Below are positions 17,001-25,660 of a stretch of 64,000 bases of DNA, piece by piece. The stretch is from Clostridia bacterium. GTDB taxonomy: Bacteria; Bacillota; Clostridia; Christensenellales; CAG-138. Numbering within the stretch: the stretch's first letter is position 1; each line of letters opens with the position of its first letter. The translations under genes were made by a program, and so were the position numbers. Below the pieces are notes generated by a model. That model searched no databases and had not been told where the DNA came from. It worked only from the letters and a program-made list of their open reading frames with translations. Location: contig JAUNCT010000003.1 in NCBI GenBank assembly GCA_030526425.1, forward strand, positions 1-64,000, read 5' to 3'.

Positions 17001-18110
17001 TCAAGCGAGGAACATGCTCGCGCCGGCGAGTGCGAGGATCAGCAAGGAAAAGTTCAGTACAAGGAAGGTCTTCATGAACTTCCCGGGCTCGGCGCCTTTC
17101 GAAGCACAATACAGCTTATAGCCGATGAGGCTCGCCATACTGGCGATGGGCGTACCGAGACCGCCGATATCCGTGCCGAGGATGAGCCCGCGGGCGTTAT
17201 CCGTGAACGCGGAAAGCAGCAATGCGGCGGGCACGTTGCTGATGACCTGACTCGACAGGGCGGAAACGAGCAGCTCCCGCCCTTTCAGCAGGGAACCGAG
17301 GGCATTGCGCACGGATCCCATGCGCGATAAGTTCCCCGAAAACACGAAGAACATCACAAAGGTCAACAGCAGGCAATAGTCGGCGGATCTCAGGATGCCG
17401 CGGTCCACAACAAGCGCGGTGAGAACGACCGCCGCAAGCATCACGGGCCAAGGCAGAATGCGGAAAACGACGAGCAGACACACAACGAACAGCACCGCGT
17501 ATACGAGGGCGGACCTGCCGTCGACAACGGTCTTTTCGATCTGTGGGAGTTCGAGTTTCGTTTTCCGTACGCCGAAGCACAGTACCAAGCAAACGACGAG
17601 CGAAACGATCCATACCGGTGCGGTGATGCCGAAAAATTCCCCAAAGCCGAGACCGTACTTCGAGAACAGATACAGGTTCTGCGGGTTGCCGACCGGGGTG
17701 AGCATCGAGCCCATATTCGCCGCGATGGTCTGCACGACGACGACCCAAACGATCGCCTGCGGCGCATTCGCCATCGTCAGGACCAGGATCGCAAACGGAA
17801 CGAACGTGATGAGCGCGACGTCGTTCGTGATAAGCATGCTCGATACGAAGCTCATGAGTACGAGCGCCACGCCGACACTGCGCAACGTGCCGCACTTTTT
17901 GAGTGTGAACGATGCCATCGACCGGAAGATACCGGCGCGGTTGAGCCCCTCGACCACGGTCATGAGGCAAAACAGCAACGCAAGCGTTTTGAAATCGATA
18001 TACGACAGGTAGGTCCTGTCGGGCGCGACGAAGCAGCAGCTGACGAATGCTGCGAGAAACGAAACCGCAAGAACGGGTTCCTTTTTGACAAATGCAAGAA
18101 CGGACCGCAT
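17001..18110 (-). CDS. SLC13/ArsB-type anion transporter
   Basis: 369 aa, about ten membrane helices. The start at 18110 is preceded by AGGAGG. Features of the ion-transporter superfamily are the two half-repeats with SSMLITNDVALITFVPFAIL and VISNVPAALLLSAF (helical hairpin plus NDV/NVP turn) and ANMGSMLTPVGNPQNLYL. Members export arsenite or take up citrate, sulfate or other anions, some with Na+. Substrate not assignable. Slightly short for the family (usually above 400). Confidence 0.85.
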   Translation of the reverse strand: MRSVLAFVKKEPVLAVSFLAAFVSCCFVAPDRTYLSYIDFKTLALLFCLMTVVEGLNRAGIFRSMASFTLKKCGTLRSVGVALVLMSFVSSMLITNDVALITFVPFAILVLTMANAPQAIVWVVVVQTIAANMGSMLTPVGNPQNLYLFSKYGLGFGEFFGITAPVWIVSLVVCLVLCFGVRKTKLELPQIEKTVVDGRSALVYAVLFVVCLLVVFRILPWPVMLAAVVLTALVVDRGILRSADYCLLLTFVMFFVFSGNLSRMGSVRNALGSLLKGRELLVSALSSQVISNVPAALLLSAFTDNARGLILGTDIGGLGTPIASMASLIGYKLYCASKGAEPGKFMKTFLVLNFSLLILALAGASMFLA

Positions 18111-18151
18111 GACCGTCCCCCTCCTTCTGTTTTTGAAAATCAACGTCGGTC

Positions 18152-18179
18152 ATTATAACACGGTTCGTTGTGTTTGCAA
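18152..18179 (-). promoter_or_regulatory. Promoter of the SLC13-type transporter gene
   Basis: On the minus strand TTGCAA (18179-18174), sixteen bases, TATAAT (18157-18152), with a TG one base upstream of the -10 (TGTTATAAT). It lies 42 bases before the ATG. Confidence 0.7.
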
Positions 18180-18181
18180 TC

Positions 18182-18203
18182 AAAAAACGCCCCGAAGGGC
18201 GTT
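18182..18203 (-). terminator. Terminator of the mscS transcript
   Basis: AACGCCC, CGAA loop and complement followed on the minus strand by TTTTTT, 14 bases past the mscS stop. Confidence 0.85.
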
Positions 18204-18216
18204 GGTTCGTTTGGGA

Positions 18217-19032
18217 TCAATCCGCAGGCGCGAGGAGACCCGCTTTGTGTGCTGCGGAGCGCACCATGAAATTGACGGTCTGACTTCTGGCGATCTCGAC
18301 CTCCGGCGGACAAAGGAAGCTCACGCGGTAGGTCGTGTAGCGCAGCTCGAAGCTCCAGATGCCGCTGAACTGCGCATCCGAGCAACCGGGCAACGCATCG
18401 ATCTCGGGCAAAAGATCCGTCAGCAGTTTCCCGATGGCGGCGGGATCGTCCTTATACGAGAACGGGATATCGAGATAGGCGCGGTGGACCGTCGGCTCGA
18501 AGCGCGTGATCTCGCCGATGAGGCGGTTCGCAAGATACAGCGTACCGTCGTTCGGGATGATGTAAAGCTCGGTGCTCGTGAGCCCGAACCCCATGACCTT
18601 GGAACGCATCCCCTTGTATTCGACGATATCGCCGACATGGAAGATCCCTTCGGTCAGGATGCGGATACCCATGATGATATCCTTCAGGTAGTCCTGCATC
18701 GCAAGACCGATGACGGCGGACAAAATTCCGATCCCCGCGAAGATACCGCCGAGATCGACGCCGTACAGATCGAGGACCAGACCTGCGACCATCACAACGA
18801 ACACGGCCTTGATGCCGCGGACGACCACGTTGCCGACTGTGCTTCGCAGGAACGCAGACTGATCGCCCGGGTGGCTCTTGATCCAGTTTGCGTACATGCG
18901 TTTGACGAACCGGTTGATGAACACCGCCACGCCGATGATGCCGATGGTCAGCAAAATCCGCGGAAGGTCGATATTCTGCAGGATCGATGAGGTGATCTCG
19001 TTTCCCTGCGCATCACTGATGATGTTGTTCAT
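18217..19032 (-). CDS. mscS: MscS-family mechanosensitive ion channel
   Basis: 271 aa. One to two N-terminal helices, then the pore-lining helix (GGIFAGIGILSAVIGLAMQDYLKDIIMGIRIL) and the MscS beta domain (VGDIVEYKGMRSKVMGFGLTSTELYIIPND). Opens under membrane tension to release osmolytes. It begins one base after the dCMP deaminase stop, so the two genes are co-transcribed, apparently without functional link. Confidence 0.92.
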   Translation of the reverse strand: MNNIISDAQGNEITSSILQNIDLPRILLTIGIIGVAVFINRFVKRMYANWIKSHPGDQSAFLRSTVGNVVVRGIKAVFVVMVAGLVLDLYGVDLGGIFAGIGILSAVIGLAMQDYLKDIIMGIRILTEGIFHVGDIVEYKGMRSKVMGFGLTSTELYIIPNDGTLYLANRLIGEITRFEPTVHRAYLDIPFSYKDDPAAIGKLLTDLLPEIDALPGCSDAQFSGIWSFELRYTTYRVSFLCPPEVEIARSQTVNFMVRSAAHKAGLLAPAD

Positions 19033-19033
19033 A

Positions 19034-19453
19034 TCAGAATTTCACTTCCCCGAGCTTGTTGTAGACGTGATCGATACCCGCGTTTTTGATCAGACGGGAA
19101 CAGATCAGGCACGGCAGCGCGTTTTCGATCGGCACGCCGTTTTCGAAGCCCGCAAGGTACAGCGCACCGCCCAGCATATCGCGGCGGCTTGCGGAGATGA
19201 TGGCGTTTTGCTCGGCATGGACCGCAACGCATTTTTCGTATTGTTCGCCGTGCGGGATGTTGTTGCGCTCGCGCCAGCAGGTACCGACATCGCAGCAGTT
19301 GTCCTCTCCGCGGGGCGCGCCGTTGTATCCGGTTGCGACGATCTCGTCGTTTTTGACGATCACCGCGCCATACTGCCTTCTCAGGCAAGTCGAACGCTTC
19401 GAGACCTCTTCGGCGATGGAGATATAATAATCGTGCTTCGAGATGCGTTCCAT
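19034..19453 (-). CDS. dCMP deaminase (ComEB-like)
   Basis: 139 aa zinc enzyme converting dCMP to dUMP for dTMP synthesis. Zinc and proton-relay motifs are VHAEQNAI and LPCLICSRLI; the extra nucleotide-binding segment GYNGAPRGEDNCCDVGTCWRE is typical of dCMP deaminases rather than cytidine deaminases. The start at 19453 has an AAAGGAG upstream. A hairpin with a T-run sits directly before it, after ychF. Confidence 0.92.
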   Translation of the reverse strand: MERISKHDYYISIAEEVSKRSTCLRRQYGAVIVKNDEIVATGYNGAPRGEDNCCDVGTCWRERNNIPHGEQYEKCVAVHAEQNAIISASRRDMLGGALYLAGFENGVPIENALPCLICSRLIKNAGIDHVYNKLGEVKF

Positions 19454-19468
19454 CGGTTTTCTCCTTTC

Positions 19469-19497
19469 AAAAAGCGGCCGCCCTTCCGGGTAGCCGC
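19469..19497 (-). terminator. Weak terminator between ychF and dCMP deaminase
   Basis: On the minus strand GCGGC-TA-CCC-GGAA-GGG-CG-GCCGC followed by TTTTT; the T-run abuts the dCMP deaminase ribosome binding site. It probably limits read-through into the downstream pair. Confidence 0.6.
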
Positions 19498-19504
19498 ACA
19501 TGTG

Positions 19505-20596
19505 TCAGACGTTGAAGCGGAACAGCGTCACATCGCCGTCCTGCATGACATACTCCTTGCCCTCGGAACGGACCAGACCCTTTTCCTTGCAGGCGGTCAT
19601 TGAACCGAGTTCCTTCAGGGTATCGAAGGGGACGATCTCCGCGCGGATAAAGCCGCGCTCGAAATCGGTGTGGATCTTGCCCGCGGCCTGAGGCGCTTTG
19701 TCGCCGCGCTTGATCGTCCACGCGCGGACCTCATCGGAGCCCGCGGTCAGGAAGCTGATGAGACCGAGCAGACGGTAGCAAGCCTTGACGAGCTGATCGA
19801 GACCGCTTTCCGGAATGCCGAGCTCCGCAAGGAATTCCTTCTTCTCTTCGGGGGTCATCTCGGAGATATCCTCTTCGAGCTTCGCGCAGACGGTGATCGC
19901 TTCGGAGCCTTCCGCCTTTGCGCCCTCGTACAGTGCCTTGACATAGGCGTTCGGCTCCTGACCGACATCGTCTTCGGAGACGTTGGCAACGTAAATGACG
20001 GGCTTCGAGGTGAGCAGGAACATGTTGCGGATCATCAACTGCTCTTCCTCATCGGCTTCGAGCGTGCGGATGGGCTTGCCCGCCTCGAGATGCGGCTTCA
20101 TGCGGTTGAGCAGGGCGACCTCCTGCGCGAGCTTCTTGTCGCCGGTACGCAGCAGCTTCGAGGAACGCTCGAGACGCTTTTCGACGGTTTCGAGATCGGC
20201 AAAGATCAGCTCGAGACCGATGGTCTCCATATCGCGTGCGGGGTCGACGCTGCCGTCGACATGAACGATGTTCTCATCGTCGAAGCAACGGACGACGTGA
20301 ACGACGGCGTCCACTTCGCGGATGTGGGAAAGGAACTTGTTGCCGAGACCCTCGCCGCGGCTCGCACCGCGCACGAGACCCGCGATATCCACGAATTCGA
20401 TCGTGGCGGGGGTGTACTTTTTCGGCTGGTACATATCGCGCAGGACATCGAGACGCTCGTCCGGAACGGCAACGATGCCCACGTTGGGTTCGATGGTGCA
20501 AAACGGGTAGTTTGCCGCCTGGGCGCCCGCCTGCGTGATCGCGTTGAAGAGGGTGCTCTTGCCGACGTTCGGCAGACCCACGACACCTAATTTCAT
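19505..20596 (-). CDS. ychF: Redox-regulated ATPase YchF (OLA1 family)
   Basis: 363 aa. Start at MKLGVVGLPNVGKSTLFNAIT (20596); a seven-codon longer frame has no better ribosome binding site. G1 is GLPNVGKST, G3 DIAGLV, and the G4 position reads NVSE rather than NKxD, the change that switches this Obg-family protein to ATP. A coiled-coil insert and a C-terminal TGS domain (GKIHTDFERGFIRAEIV) are present. It binds ribosomes and affects stress and translation fidelity. Confidence 0.97.
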   Translation of the reverse strand: MKLGVVGLPNVGKSTLFNAITQAGAQAANYPFCTIEPNVGIVAVPDERLDVLRDMYQPKKYTPATIEFVDIAGLVRGASRGEGLGNKFLSHIREVDAVVHVVRCFDDENIVHVDGSVDPARDMETIGLELIFADLETVEKRLERSSKLLRTGDKKLAQEVALLNRMKPHLEAGKPIRTLEADEEEQLMIRNMFLLTSKPVIYVANVSEDDVGQEPNAYVKALYEGAKAEGSEAITVCAKLEEDISEMTPEEKKEFLAELGIPESGLDQLVKACYRLLGLISFLTAGSDEVRAWTIKRGDKAPQAAGKIHTDFERGFIRAEIVPFDTLKELGSMTACKEKGLVRSEGKEYVMQDGDVTLFRFNV

Positions 20597-20706
20597 AGCA
20601 TGTATCTCCTTTGTCACCGGGAAACGACCGGCAACCGGCGCCCCGTTTCGATTTCCGTTGCATACGGATGCGCGACGCTTGGGACGTCAATCCATATACG
20701 ATTGTC

Positions 20707-20712
20707 ATTATA
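20707..20712 (-). promoter_or_regulatory. Extended -10 of the ychF promoter
   Basis: TGCTATAAT on the minus strand, about 110 bases before the ychF ATG; TG plus perfect TATAAT. No strong -35 at usual spacing. The rest of the 264-base gap between ychF and the MBL gene shows nothing else. Confidence 0.6.
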
Positions 20713-20860
20713 GCAGAAGCAGCCCCCGGACTCAACCGCATTTCTTGCCGCACCTACGCAAAAAGGGCCCCGAAAGTCGTATTACCACCACCGGAGCCAT
20801 TGCATTCGCCGGATCGGCGCGTTACGCTGTTGCCGAAGTAAACAACCGAAGGATACCCTT

Positions 20861-21634
20861 ATGTTCAGAAAAATCAGCGAACGCATTTGGTATATGGAAG
20901 CAGAATATTATTCCGACAGACCCGTTCTCGGTTATATCCGCGGAGACGACTTCGCCTTTGCCGTGGATGCGGGCGCTTCCGAAGCGCATGTCGCGCAGTT
21001 TTACCGTGAGCTCGAATGCAACGGGCTGCCGTTGCCCGCGTTCACGGGGATCTCCCATTACCATTGGGATCACAGCTACGGCGCCGCCTTCGTCCACGGC
21101 GTCACGTTGGCGTCCGCCCCTTGTCAGCGGATGCTCGAAAAGGAATCGGCATTCGAATGGACGCCCGAGGCGATGGAACGGCGCGTTGCTTCCGGCGATG
21201 ACATTTCTTTCGGATATCACTCCAAACGCAAGGAGTATCCGGATCTTTCGGACATCGCAGTCGTCCCCGCAGATATTGCGTTGCATGGCAATGCGACCGT
21301 CGACCTCGGTGGGGTACATGTCGAGATCGTTTTCTGCGGCGGACCGCACAGCGACGATCACCTGATCTTCTTCATTCCCGAAGAACGTTTTCTGTTCCTT
21401 TCCGATGCCACGGGCAAGGAGCTGTTCACACTCCCGTGGGAGTACGATGCCAAGCACCCGGAACGGTTGGAAGATACGATCGCGGGATTGCCTTACAACC
21501 AAAGGAAACTCGCGCCTTTCATCGACCTTTTGGACACACTCGCGTTCGACCGCTACCTTCTCGGGCACCGCAACGATGTCCTCACAAAGGACGAACTGAT
21601 GTCGGACCTGCGTTCGAATTTGAAATCCCGTTAA
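20861..21634 (+). CDS. Metallo-beta-lactamase-fold hydrolase
   Basis: 257 aa. Metal motif ISHYHWDHSYG (HxHxDH), then GGPHSDDHLIFF and FLFLSDATGKE supply the further His/Asp ligands, and LGHRND the last His. This is a binuclear metallohydrolase; the substrate is not clear. A ribosome binding site is weak (GGATACCCTT). It precedes the purine salvage island by about 240 bases and may be a separate unit. Confidence 0.85.
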   Translation: MFRKISERIWYMEAEYYSDRPVLGYIRGDDFAFAVDAGASEAHVAQFYRELECNGLPLPAFTGISHYHWDHSYGAAFVHGVTLASAPCQRMLEKESAFEWTPEAMERRVASGDDISFGYHSKRKEYPDLSDIAVVPADIALHGNATVDLGGVHVEIVFCGGPHSDDHLIFFIPEERFLFLSDATGKELFTLPWEYDAKHPERLEDTIAGLPYNQRKLAPFIDLLDTLAFDRYLLGHRNDVLTKDELMSDLRSNLKSR

Positions 21635-21876
21635 ATACAACTTTGGACTGTGCACCCGTACAGCAAGCATAACTTTCTTCGTTTTGTTTGCTGTTTTTGT
21701 TGTCATAGGATATTTATATATGTTCTATAGGGAAATTTATATGCCTCGCAATGAATTCACAAAAGTCGTATTACCTTTGTTGTATGTCTTGCATACCGCA
21801 TTGCAAGGGAGTAGACTAACGCTCGTGCTTTCCGAAAAGCACCGAACAAAACACGCACCGAAAGGGGTCTGTGAAC
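21635..21876 (+). promoter_or_regulatory. Leader region of the purine salvage island
   Basis: About 240 bases without a gene. The left part is AT-rich (21690-21760) and likely contains the promoter, but no single -35/-10 pair stands out. I looked for a purine riboswitch core and did not find one. GAAAGGGG at 21860 is the ribosome binding site for the deaminase. Confidence 0.35.
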
Positions 21877-22446
21877 ATGAGTAAAGAAACCATGACGATC
21901 GAATACGAAGCCGGTCACGAGGTGAAGCTCTCCGAGCTGAGCGCACGTGAAGTCGAGCTTCTCGAACGTGTCATCGAAATCTGCCGCGAAGCAAAAGAAG
22001 CCGGAAACTATCCCTTCGGCTGCCTGCTTGCCGACAAGGACGGCAACATCCTGATGGAGCAGGGCAACTGCGAAAACGAGCACAAGGGTGACTGCACCGG
22101 TCACGCCGAAACCGAGCTGATGCGCCGCGCTTCCCAGGTATACAGCAAGGAAGAAATGTGGGAGCTGACCATGTACAACTGCGGCGAGCCCTGCGCGATG
22201 TGCGCCGGCGCCATGTACTGGGGCAACCTCGGCCGCCTCGTTTACATCGGCCGCGAATCCACCCTGAAGGAGTACACCGGAGACGACCTCCGCAACCCCA
22301 CCCTCGCACTCCCCTGCCGCGCAGTCTTTGCCTGCGGACAGAAACCCGGAATGCAGCTCGTCGGACCGGTCCCCGAGCTGGAGGATAAGCTCATGGAGCT
22401 GCACAAGGGCTTCTGGCATCCCTCCGATCCGAGCCTCGCAAAATAA
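21877..22446 (+). CDS. Cytidine deaminase-fold nucleobase deaminase (guanine deaminase-like)
   Basis: 189 aa zinc deaminase. The zinc site is formed by GHAETELM and EPCAMCAGAMYWGNLGRLVYIG. The arrangement and length fit the CDA-fold guanine deaminase/TadA-like group (GuaD type), and the C-terminal HKGFWHP tail is also GuaD-like. The first gene of a purine uptake and deamination cluster, so guanine to xanthine is the best guess, but other bases are possible. Confidence 0.8.
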   Translation: MSKETMTIEYEAGHEVKLSELSAREVELLERVIEICREAKEAGNYPFGCLLADKDGNILMEQGNCENEHKGDCTGHAETELMRRASQVYSKEEMWELTMYNCGEPCAMCAGAMYWGNLGRLVYIGRESTLKEYTGDDLRNPTLALPCRAVFACGQKPGMQLVGPVPELEDKLMELHKGFWHPSDPSLAK

Positions 22447-22510
22447 GTCGTTGCACGGCGGCACGCCGCCGATCATTCCAATGAAAATATTATTTTGAAG
22501 GAGAAAAGCA

Positions 22511-23485
22511 ATGAAAAAACTGATCACCCTCGCACTGGCGCTCGTCATGGCGCTGAACGTCCTCGCCTTCGGTTCGATGGCGGAAGAAAAGCAGATGCGC
22601 GTCGCATGCATCCTGTCCGGTCCCATCAGCGATATGAGCTGGAACTACACCGCACATCAGGGCATGCTGAAGATCGAAGCCATGGGCGCCGAGATCGCGT
22701 ACCAGGAGAACGTCGAGAATTCCGCGCTTCCGGATTGCATCAACACCTACGCCAGCGACGGTTTCGATATGATCATTCTGAGCACCAACTCCTACGAAGA
22801 GGCTTCCCTGCCGATCGTTCAGGATTATCCCGAGACCCAGTTCATCATCATCAACGGTCAGACCACCGCGGGCAACGTGACCAGCTACGCCGTTGCGGAT
22901 GAAGATCAGGGCTTTATGCAGGGCTTCATCGCCGCGACCCTTTCCAAGACCGGCAAGGTCGGCTTCCTCGGTTCGATGGAGATCACTCCCATCCTGAACG
23001 GCAGCATCGGCTTCGAGCAGGGTGCGAAATTCGCGAACGAGAACGTTGAAGTGAACTCCGTCATGCTCGGCACCTTCACCGATGTCGCAGCTGCGAAGGA
23101 AACCACCACTGCCATGATCGCGAACGGCGTCGATGCCGTTGCCCCGATGTGCGATGCGGCGGCTCTCGGTGTCGTCGAAGCTGCAGAAGCGGGCAACATC
23201 GTTGCAGTCGCTTCCGGCGAAGGTCAGGAGACCATCGCTCCCCACGCAGTCCCCGTCGCGGTCATCAAGGACACCTCGATCCTCTACGCCAAGGTCTACG
23301 AAGACTTCCTCGCGGGCAAGCTGACCGGCGACACCGGCGTTCTGAAGCTCGGTGCTGCAGACGGCATCGTCTTCCTCTCCGATTGGTATGAGGCGGGCAA
23401 CGCTCTTTCCGACGAAGTCAAGGCGCAGATCGTCGCAGCCTACGAAAAGCTCGTTTCCGGCGAAGTTGCCGTGAAGCTCGGCTGA
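22511..23485 (+). CDS. BMP-family (PnrA-like) nucleoside-binding protein
   Basis: 324 aa periplasmic-type binding protein. Signal peptide MKKLITLALALVMALNVLAFGSMA without a lipobox Cys. The BMP family pattern is visible: SDMSWNYTAHQGM, YASDGFDMIIL, ADEDQGFMQGFIAA, GKVGFLG, then IANGVDAVAPMCDAA. In related systems (BmpA/PnrA/NupN) it binds purine nucleosides. It sits directly before the two permeases and ATPase of its importer, and is followed by a strong terminator-like hairpin. Confidence 0.9.
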   Translation: MKKLITLALALVMALNVLAFGSMAEEKQMRVACILSGPISDMSWNYTAHQGMLKIEAMGAEIAYQENVENSALPDCINTYASDGFDMIILSTNSYEEASLPIVQDYPETQFIIINGQTTAGNVTSYAVADEDQGFMQGFIAATLSKTGKVGFLGSMEITPILNGSIGFEQGAKFANENVEVNSVMLGTFTDVAAAKETTTAMIANGVDAVAPMCDAAALGVVEAAEAGNIVAVASGEGQETIAPHAVPVAVIKDTSILYAKVYEDFLAGKLTGDTGVLKLGAADGIVFLSDWYEAGNALSDEVKAQIVAAYEKLVSGEVAVKLG

Positions 23486-23499
23486 TTTCCGATCAACAC

Positions 23500-23538
23500 G
23501 GAGCACAGCAAACTTCGGTCTCGCTGTGCTCCTTTTTT
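23500..23538 (+). terminator. Strong hairpin with T-run after the binding-protein gene
   Basis: GGAGCACAGC and its perfect complement around a 13-base loop, then TTTTTT. It has full intrinsic-terminator form but lies inside the transporter operon, so it probably sets a high binding-protein to permease ratio by partial termination. The following 110 bases are pyrimidine-rich with no clear second promoter. Confidence 0.8.
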
Positions 23539-23648
23539 GCATAGTACGGAAACTTCCGTTTCCGGTCGCTCGTTTTCTTGCTTCTTCTTGTTTTCTTACT
23601 TCTTTATTTACGATTGTCCGCGTATGAACGCGGCTAGGAGGTACCGCA

Positions 23649-24752
23649 GTGCACACAAAAGCACCCGGCCGTCTGCAACGGCTTTTTGACACGATCTACT
23701 TTCCCATCGCTTCGATCCTCGCATCATTCCTTGTTGCGGGCGTTGCGTTCAAGCTGCTCGGTTTCGATCCCGCCGTTGCGTTCGGCGGTCTTCTTTCCGG
23801 CTCCGTCGGCTCACTGAACGCATGGGGCGAGACCCTCAACAAAGCGACGCCCGTGATCCTGACGGGTCTCAGCTACGCCATCGCCCAGCGTTGCGGCGTG
23901 ATCAACCTCGGTGCGGAAGGTCAGGTCTATATCGGCGCACTTTGCGCCGTGCTTGTGGGCACCGAACTTTCCCTCCCCGCGGCGCTGCATATCCCCGTCG
24001 TATTGGCGGCGGCGTTCCTCGGCGCCGCTTTGTTCGGCACTTTGCCGGCCATTATGAAAAACCGTTTCGGCTCAAGTGAGCTCATTACCACGATCATGTT
24101 CAACTACGTTGCGCTGTATTTCGTGCACTACATGATCGCGGGACCGATCAAAGACATGAACAGCGGCAGTAACTTTGCCCAGTCGAAGCAGATGCTGCAA
24201 ACGGCACAGCTTCCCCGGTTGAACGCGATGTTTCCCGGCGTGACCTTGCCGAACCGTCTGCACGCGGGTCTGATCGTTGCGGTCCTGGCGCTGATTTTTT
24301 ACAGTTTCTTCCTTTTCCGCACCACGCGCGGCTATGAGATGCGCGTGATCGGTCTGAACCGCTCCGCAGGCGAATGTGCCGGCATGAACATCCGCACGAA
24401 CACTTTGCTTTCGATGTTCCTCGCGGGCGGGTTCGCCGGGCTCGGCGGCGCATGCGAGCTGATGGGCGTCCAGCGCCGCATCATGGAGAACGCGTTCAAC
24501 GGCTTCGGCTTCGACGGCGTTGCGGTCGCATTGCTCGGCGGCAACAGTTCGGGCGGCATCGCGCTATCGGGTATTTTGTTCGGCGCACTGAAGAGCGGCG
24601 CGACGAAGATGCAGATGAAGAGCGGCGTCCCCACCGCGACGGTCTACATGCTGCAGGGACTGATCATCCTGTTCGTTGTCGGCAAGCGCCTGTTCGACTA
24701 CCACCGCATCACAGAGCGCAGAAAAACGCACCACGGAAAGGAGAACGATTGA
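23649..24752 (+). CDS. Nucleoside ABC importer permease (NupP/YufP-like)
   Basis: 367 aa, GTG start preceded by TAGGAGGTA. BPD_transp_2-type permease with about ten helices; conserved segments include INLGAEGQVYIGAL, FGSSELITTIMFNYVALY and RVIGLNRSAGECAGMN. First of two different permeases forming the heterodimeric pore. Confidence 0.91.
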   Translation: MHTKAPGRLQRLFDTIYFPIASILASFLVAGVAFKLLGFDPAVAFGGLLSGSVGSLNAWGETLNKATPVILTGLSYAIAQRCGVINLGAEGQVYIGALCAVLVGTELSLPAALHIPVVLAAAFLGAALFGTLPAIMKNRFGSSELITTIMFNYVALYFVHYMIAGPIKDMNSGSNFAQSKQMLQTAQLPRLNAMFPGVTLPNRLHAGLIVAVLALIFYSFFLFRTTRGYEMRVIGLNRSAGECAGMNIRTNTLLSMFLAGGFAGLGGACELMGVQRRIMENAFNGFGFDGVAVALLGGNSSGGIALSGILFGALKSGATKMQMKSGVPTATVYMLQGLIILFVVGKRLFDYHRITERRKTHHGKEND

Positions 24753-24753
24753 G

Positions 24754-25650
24754 ATGGAAGGTTTTCTCTCCTCTGCCATCCGCATGGCGACCCCGCTTCT
24801 GATCGCTGGACTCGGTCTTGTGTTCAGCGCAAGCGCCGGCATCGTCAACATCGGCACCGAAGGCTTCATGCTGCTCGGCGCACTGATGGGCTGTGCCGGT
24901 TCCTATTGGACGGGTTCCGCATTCTTGGGTGCGCTGATCGCTATGGTTTCGACGATGCTGTTCTCGGCAGTCTTCGCCTTTTTCGTACTGAATATGCGTG
25001 CCGACCAGACGGTCGTCGGCGCGGCGATCAACATTTTCGCCAGCGGTCTGACCATTACGCTGAACCGCATCATTTTCAAGGGCGTCCCCGTTCTCGCGGC
25101 GTATGACCCGGTCGACATTCCGCTCCTTTCGGAGATACCGGTGATCGGCGTGCTGTTCCGCCAGTCCGTCGTGTGCTATCTGGCATTCCTCGCCGTGCCG
25201 CTCGCATGGTATGTGATGAAGAAAACGCACATCGGTCTCGAAGTGCGTTCCGTCGGCGAAAACCCGCGCGCAAGCGATACGCTCGGCATCGACGTCAACG
25301 GTACGCGTTGGTGGACGATCCTCCTGTCCGGTCTGTTCTCCGGGCTCGCAGGCTCCTACATGTCGCTCGGACAACTGAGCTTCTTCACCGAGGGCATGGT
25401 TTCGGGCAAAGGCTTCATGGCGCTTGCCGTCGTGGTTTTGGGTTGCTACTCGCCCCTCGGTGTGCTCGGCGCATCGCTGGTCTTCGGCGCGGGTATGGCG
25501 CTGCAGTTCCGCCTGCAGGCTGCGAACACCGGCATTCCCTATCAGATCATCACGATGCTCCCCTACCTGATCACCCTGCTTGCGGTGTGCGGCTTTGTCC
25601 GCGGGTCCCGTTCCCCCGCCGCATCCGGCGTCCCCTACACGAAAGAATAA
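24754..25650 (+). CDS. Nucleoside ABC importer permease (NupQ/YufQ-like)
   Basis: 298 aa, start one base after the previous stop, with AAAGGAGAA upstream. Family marks are SAGIVNIGTEGFMLLGALMG, MRADQTVVGAAINIFASGLT and RSVGENPRASDTLGIDVN. Second half of the pore. Confidence 0.92.
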   Translation: MEGFLSSAIRMATPLLIAGLGLVFSASAGIVNIGTEGFMLLGALMGCAGSYWTGSAFLGALIAMVSTMLFSAVFAFFVLNMRADQTVVGAAINIFASGLTITLNRIIFKGVPVLAAYDPVDIPLLSEIPVIGVLFRQSVVCYLAFLAVPLAWYVMKKTHIGLEVRSVGENPRASDTLGIDVNGTRWWTILLSGLFSGLAGSYMSLGQLSFFTEGMVSGKGFMALAVVVLGCYSPLGVLGASLVFGAGMALQFRLQAANTGIPYQIITMLPYLITLLAVCGFVRGSRSPAASGVPYTKE

Positions 25651-25660
25651 GGAGCGCGCA

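Noticed and set aside
20773-21775. Repeated AAAGTCGTATTACC upstream of the MBL gene and of the purine island
   Set aside because: A 14-base match within 64 kb is expected several times by chance and neither copy sits in a clear promoter position.
21635-21876. Purine riboswitch ahead of the purine island
   Set aside because: I looked for the conserved core and paired loops of the purine riboswitch and found none on the plus strand.
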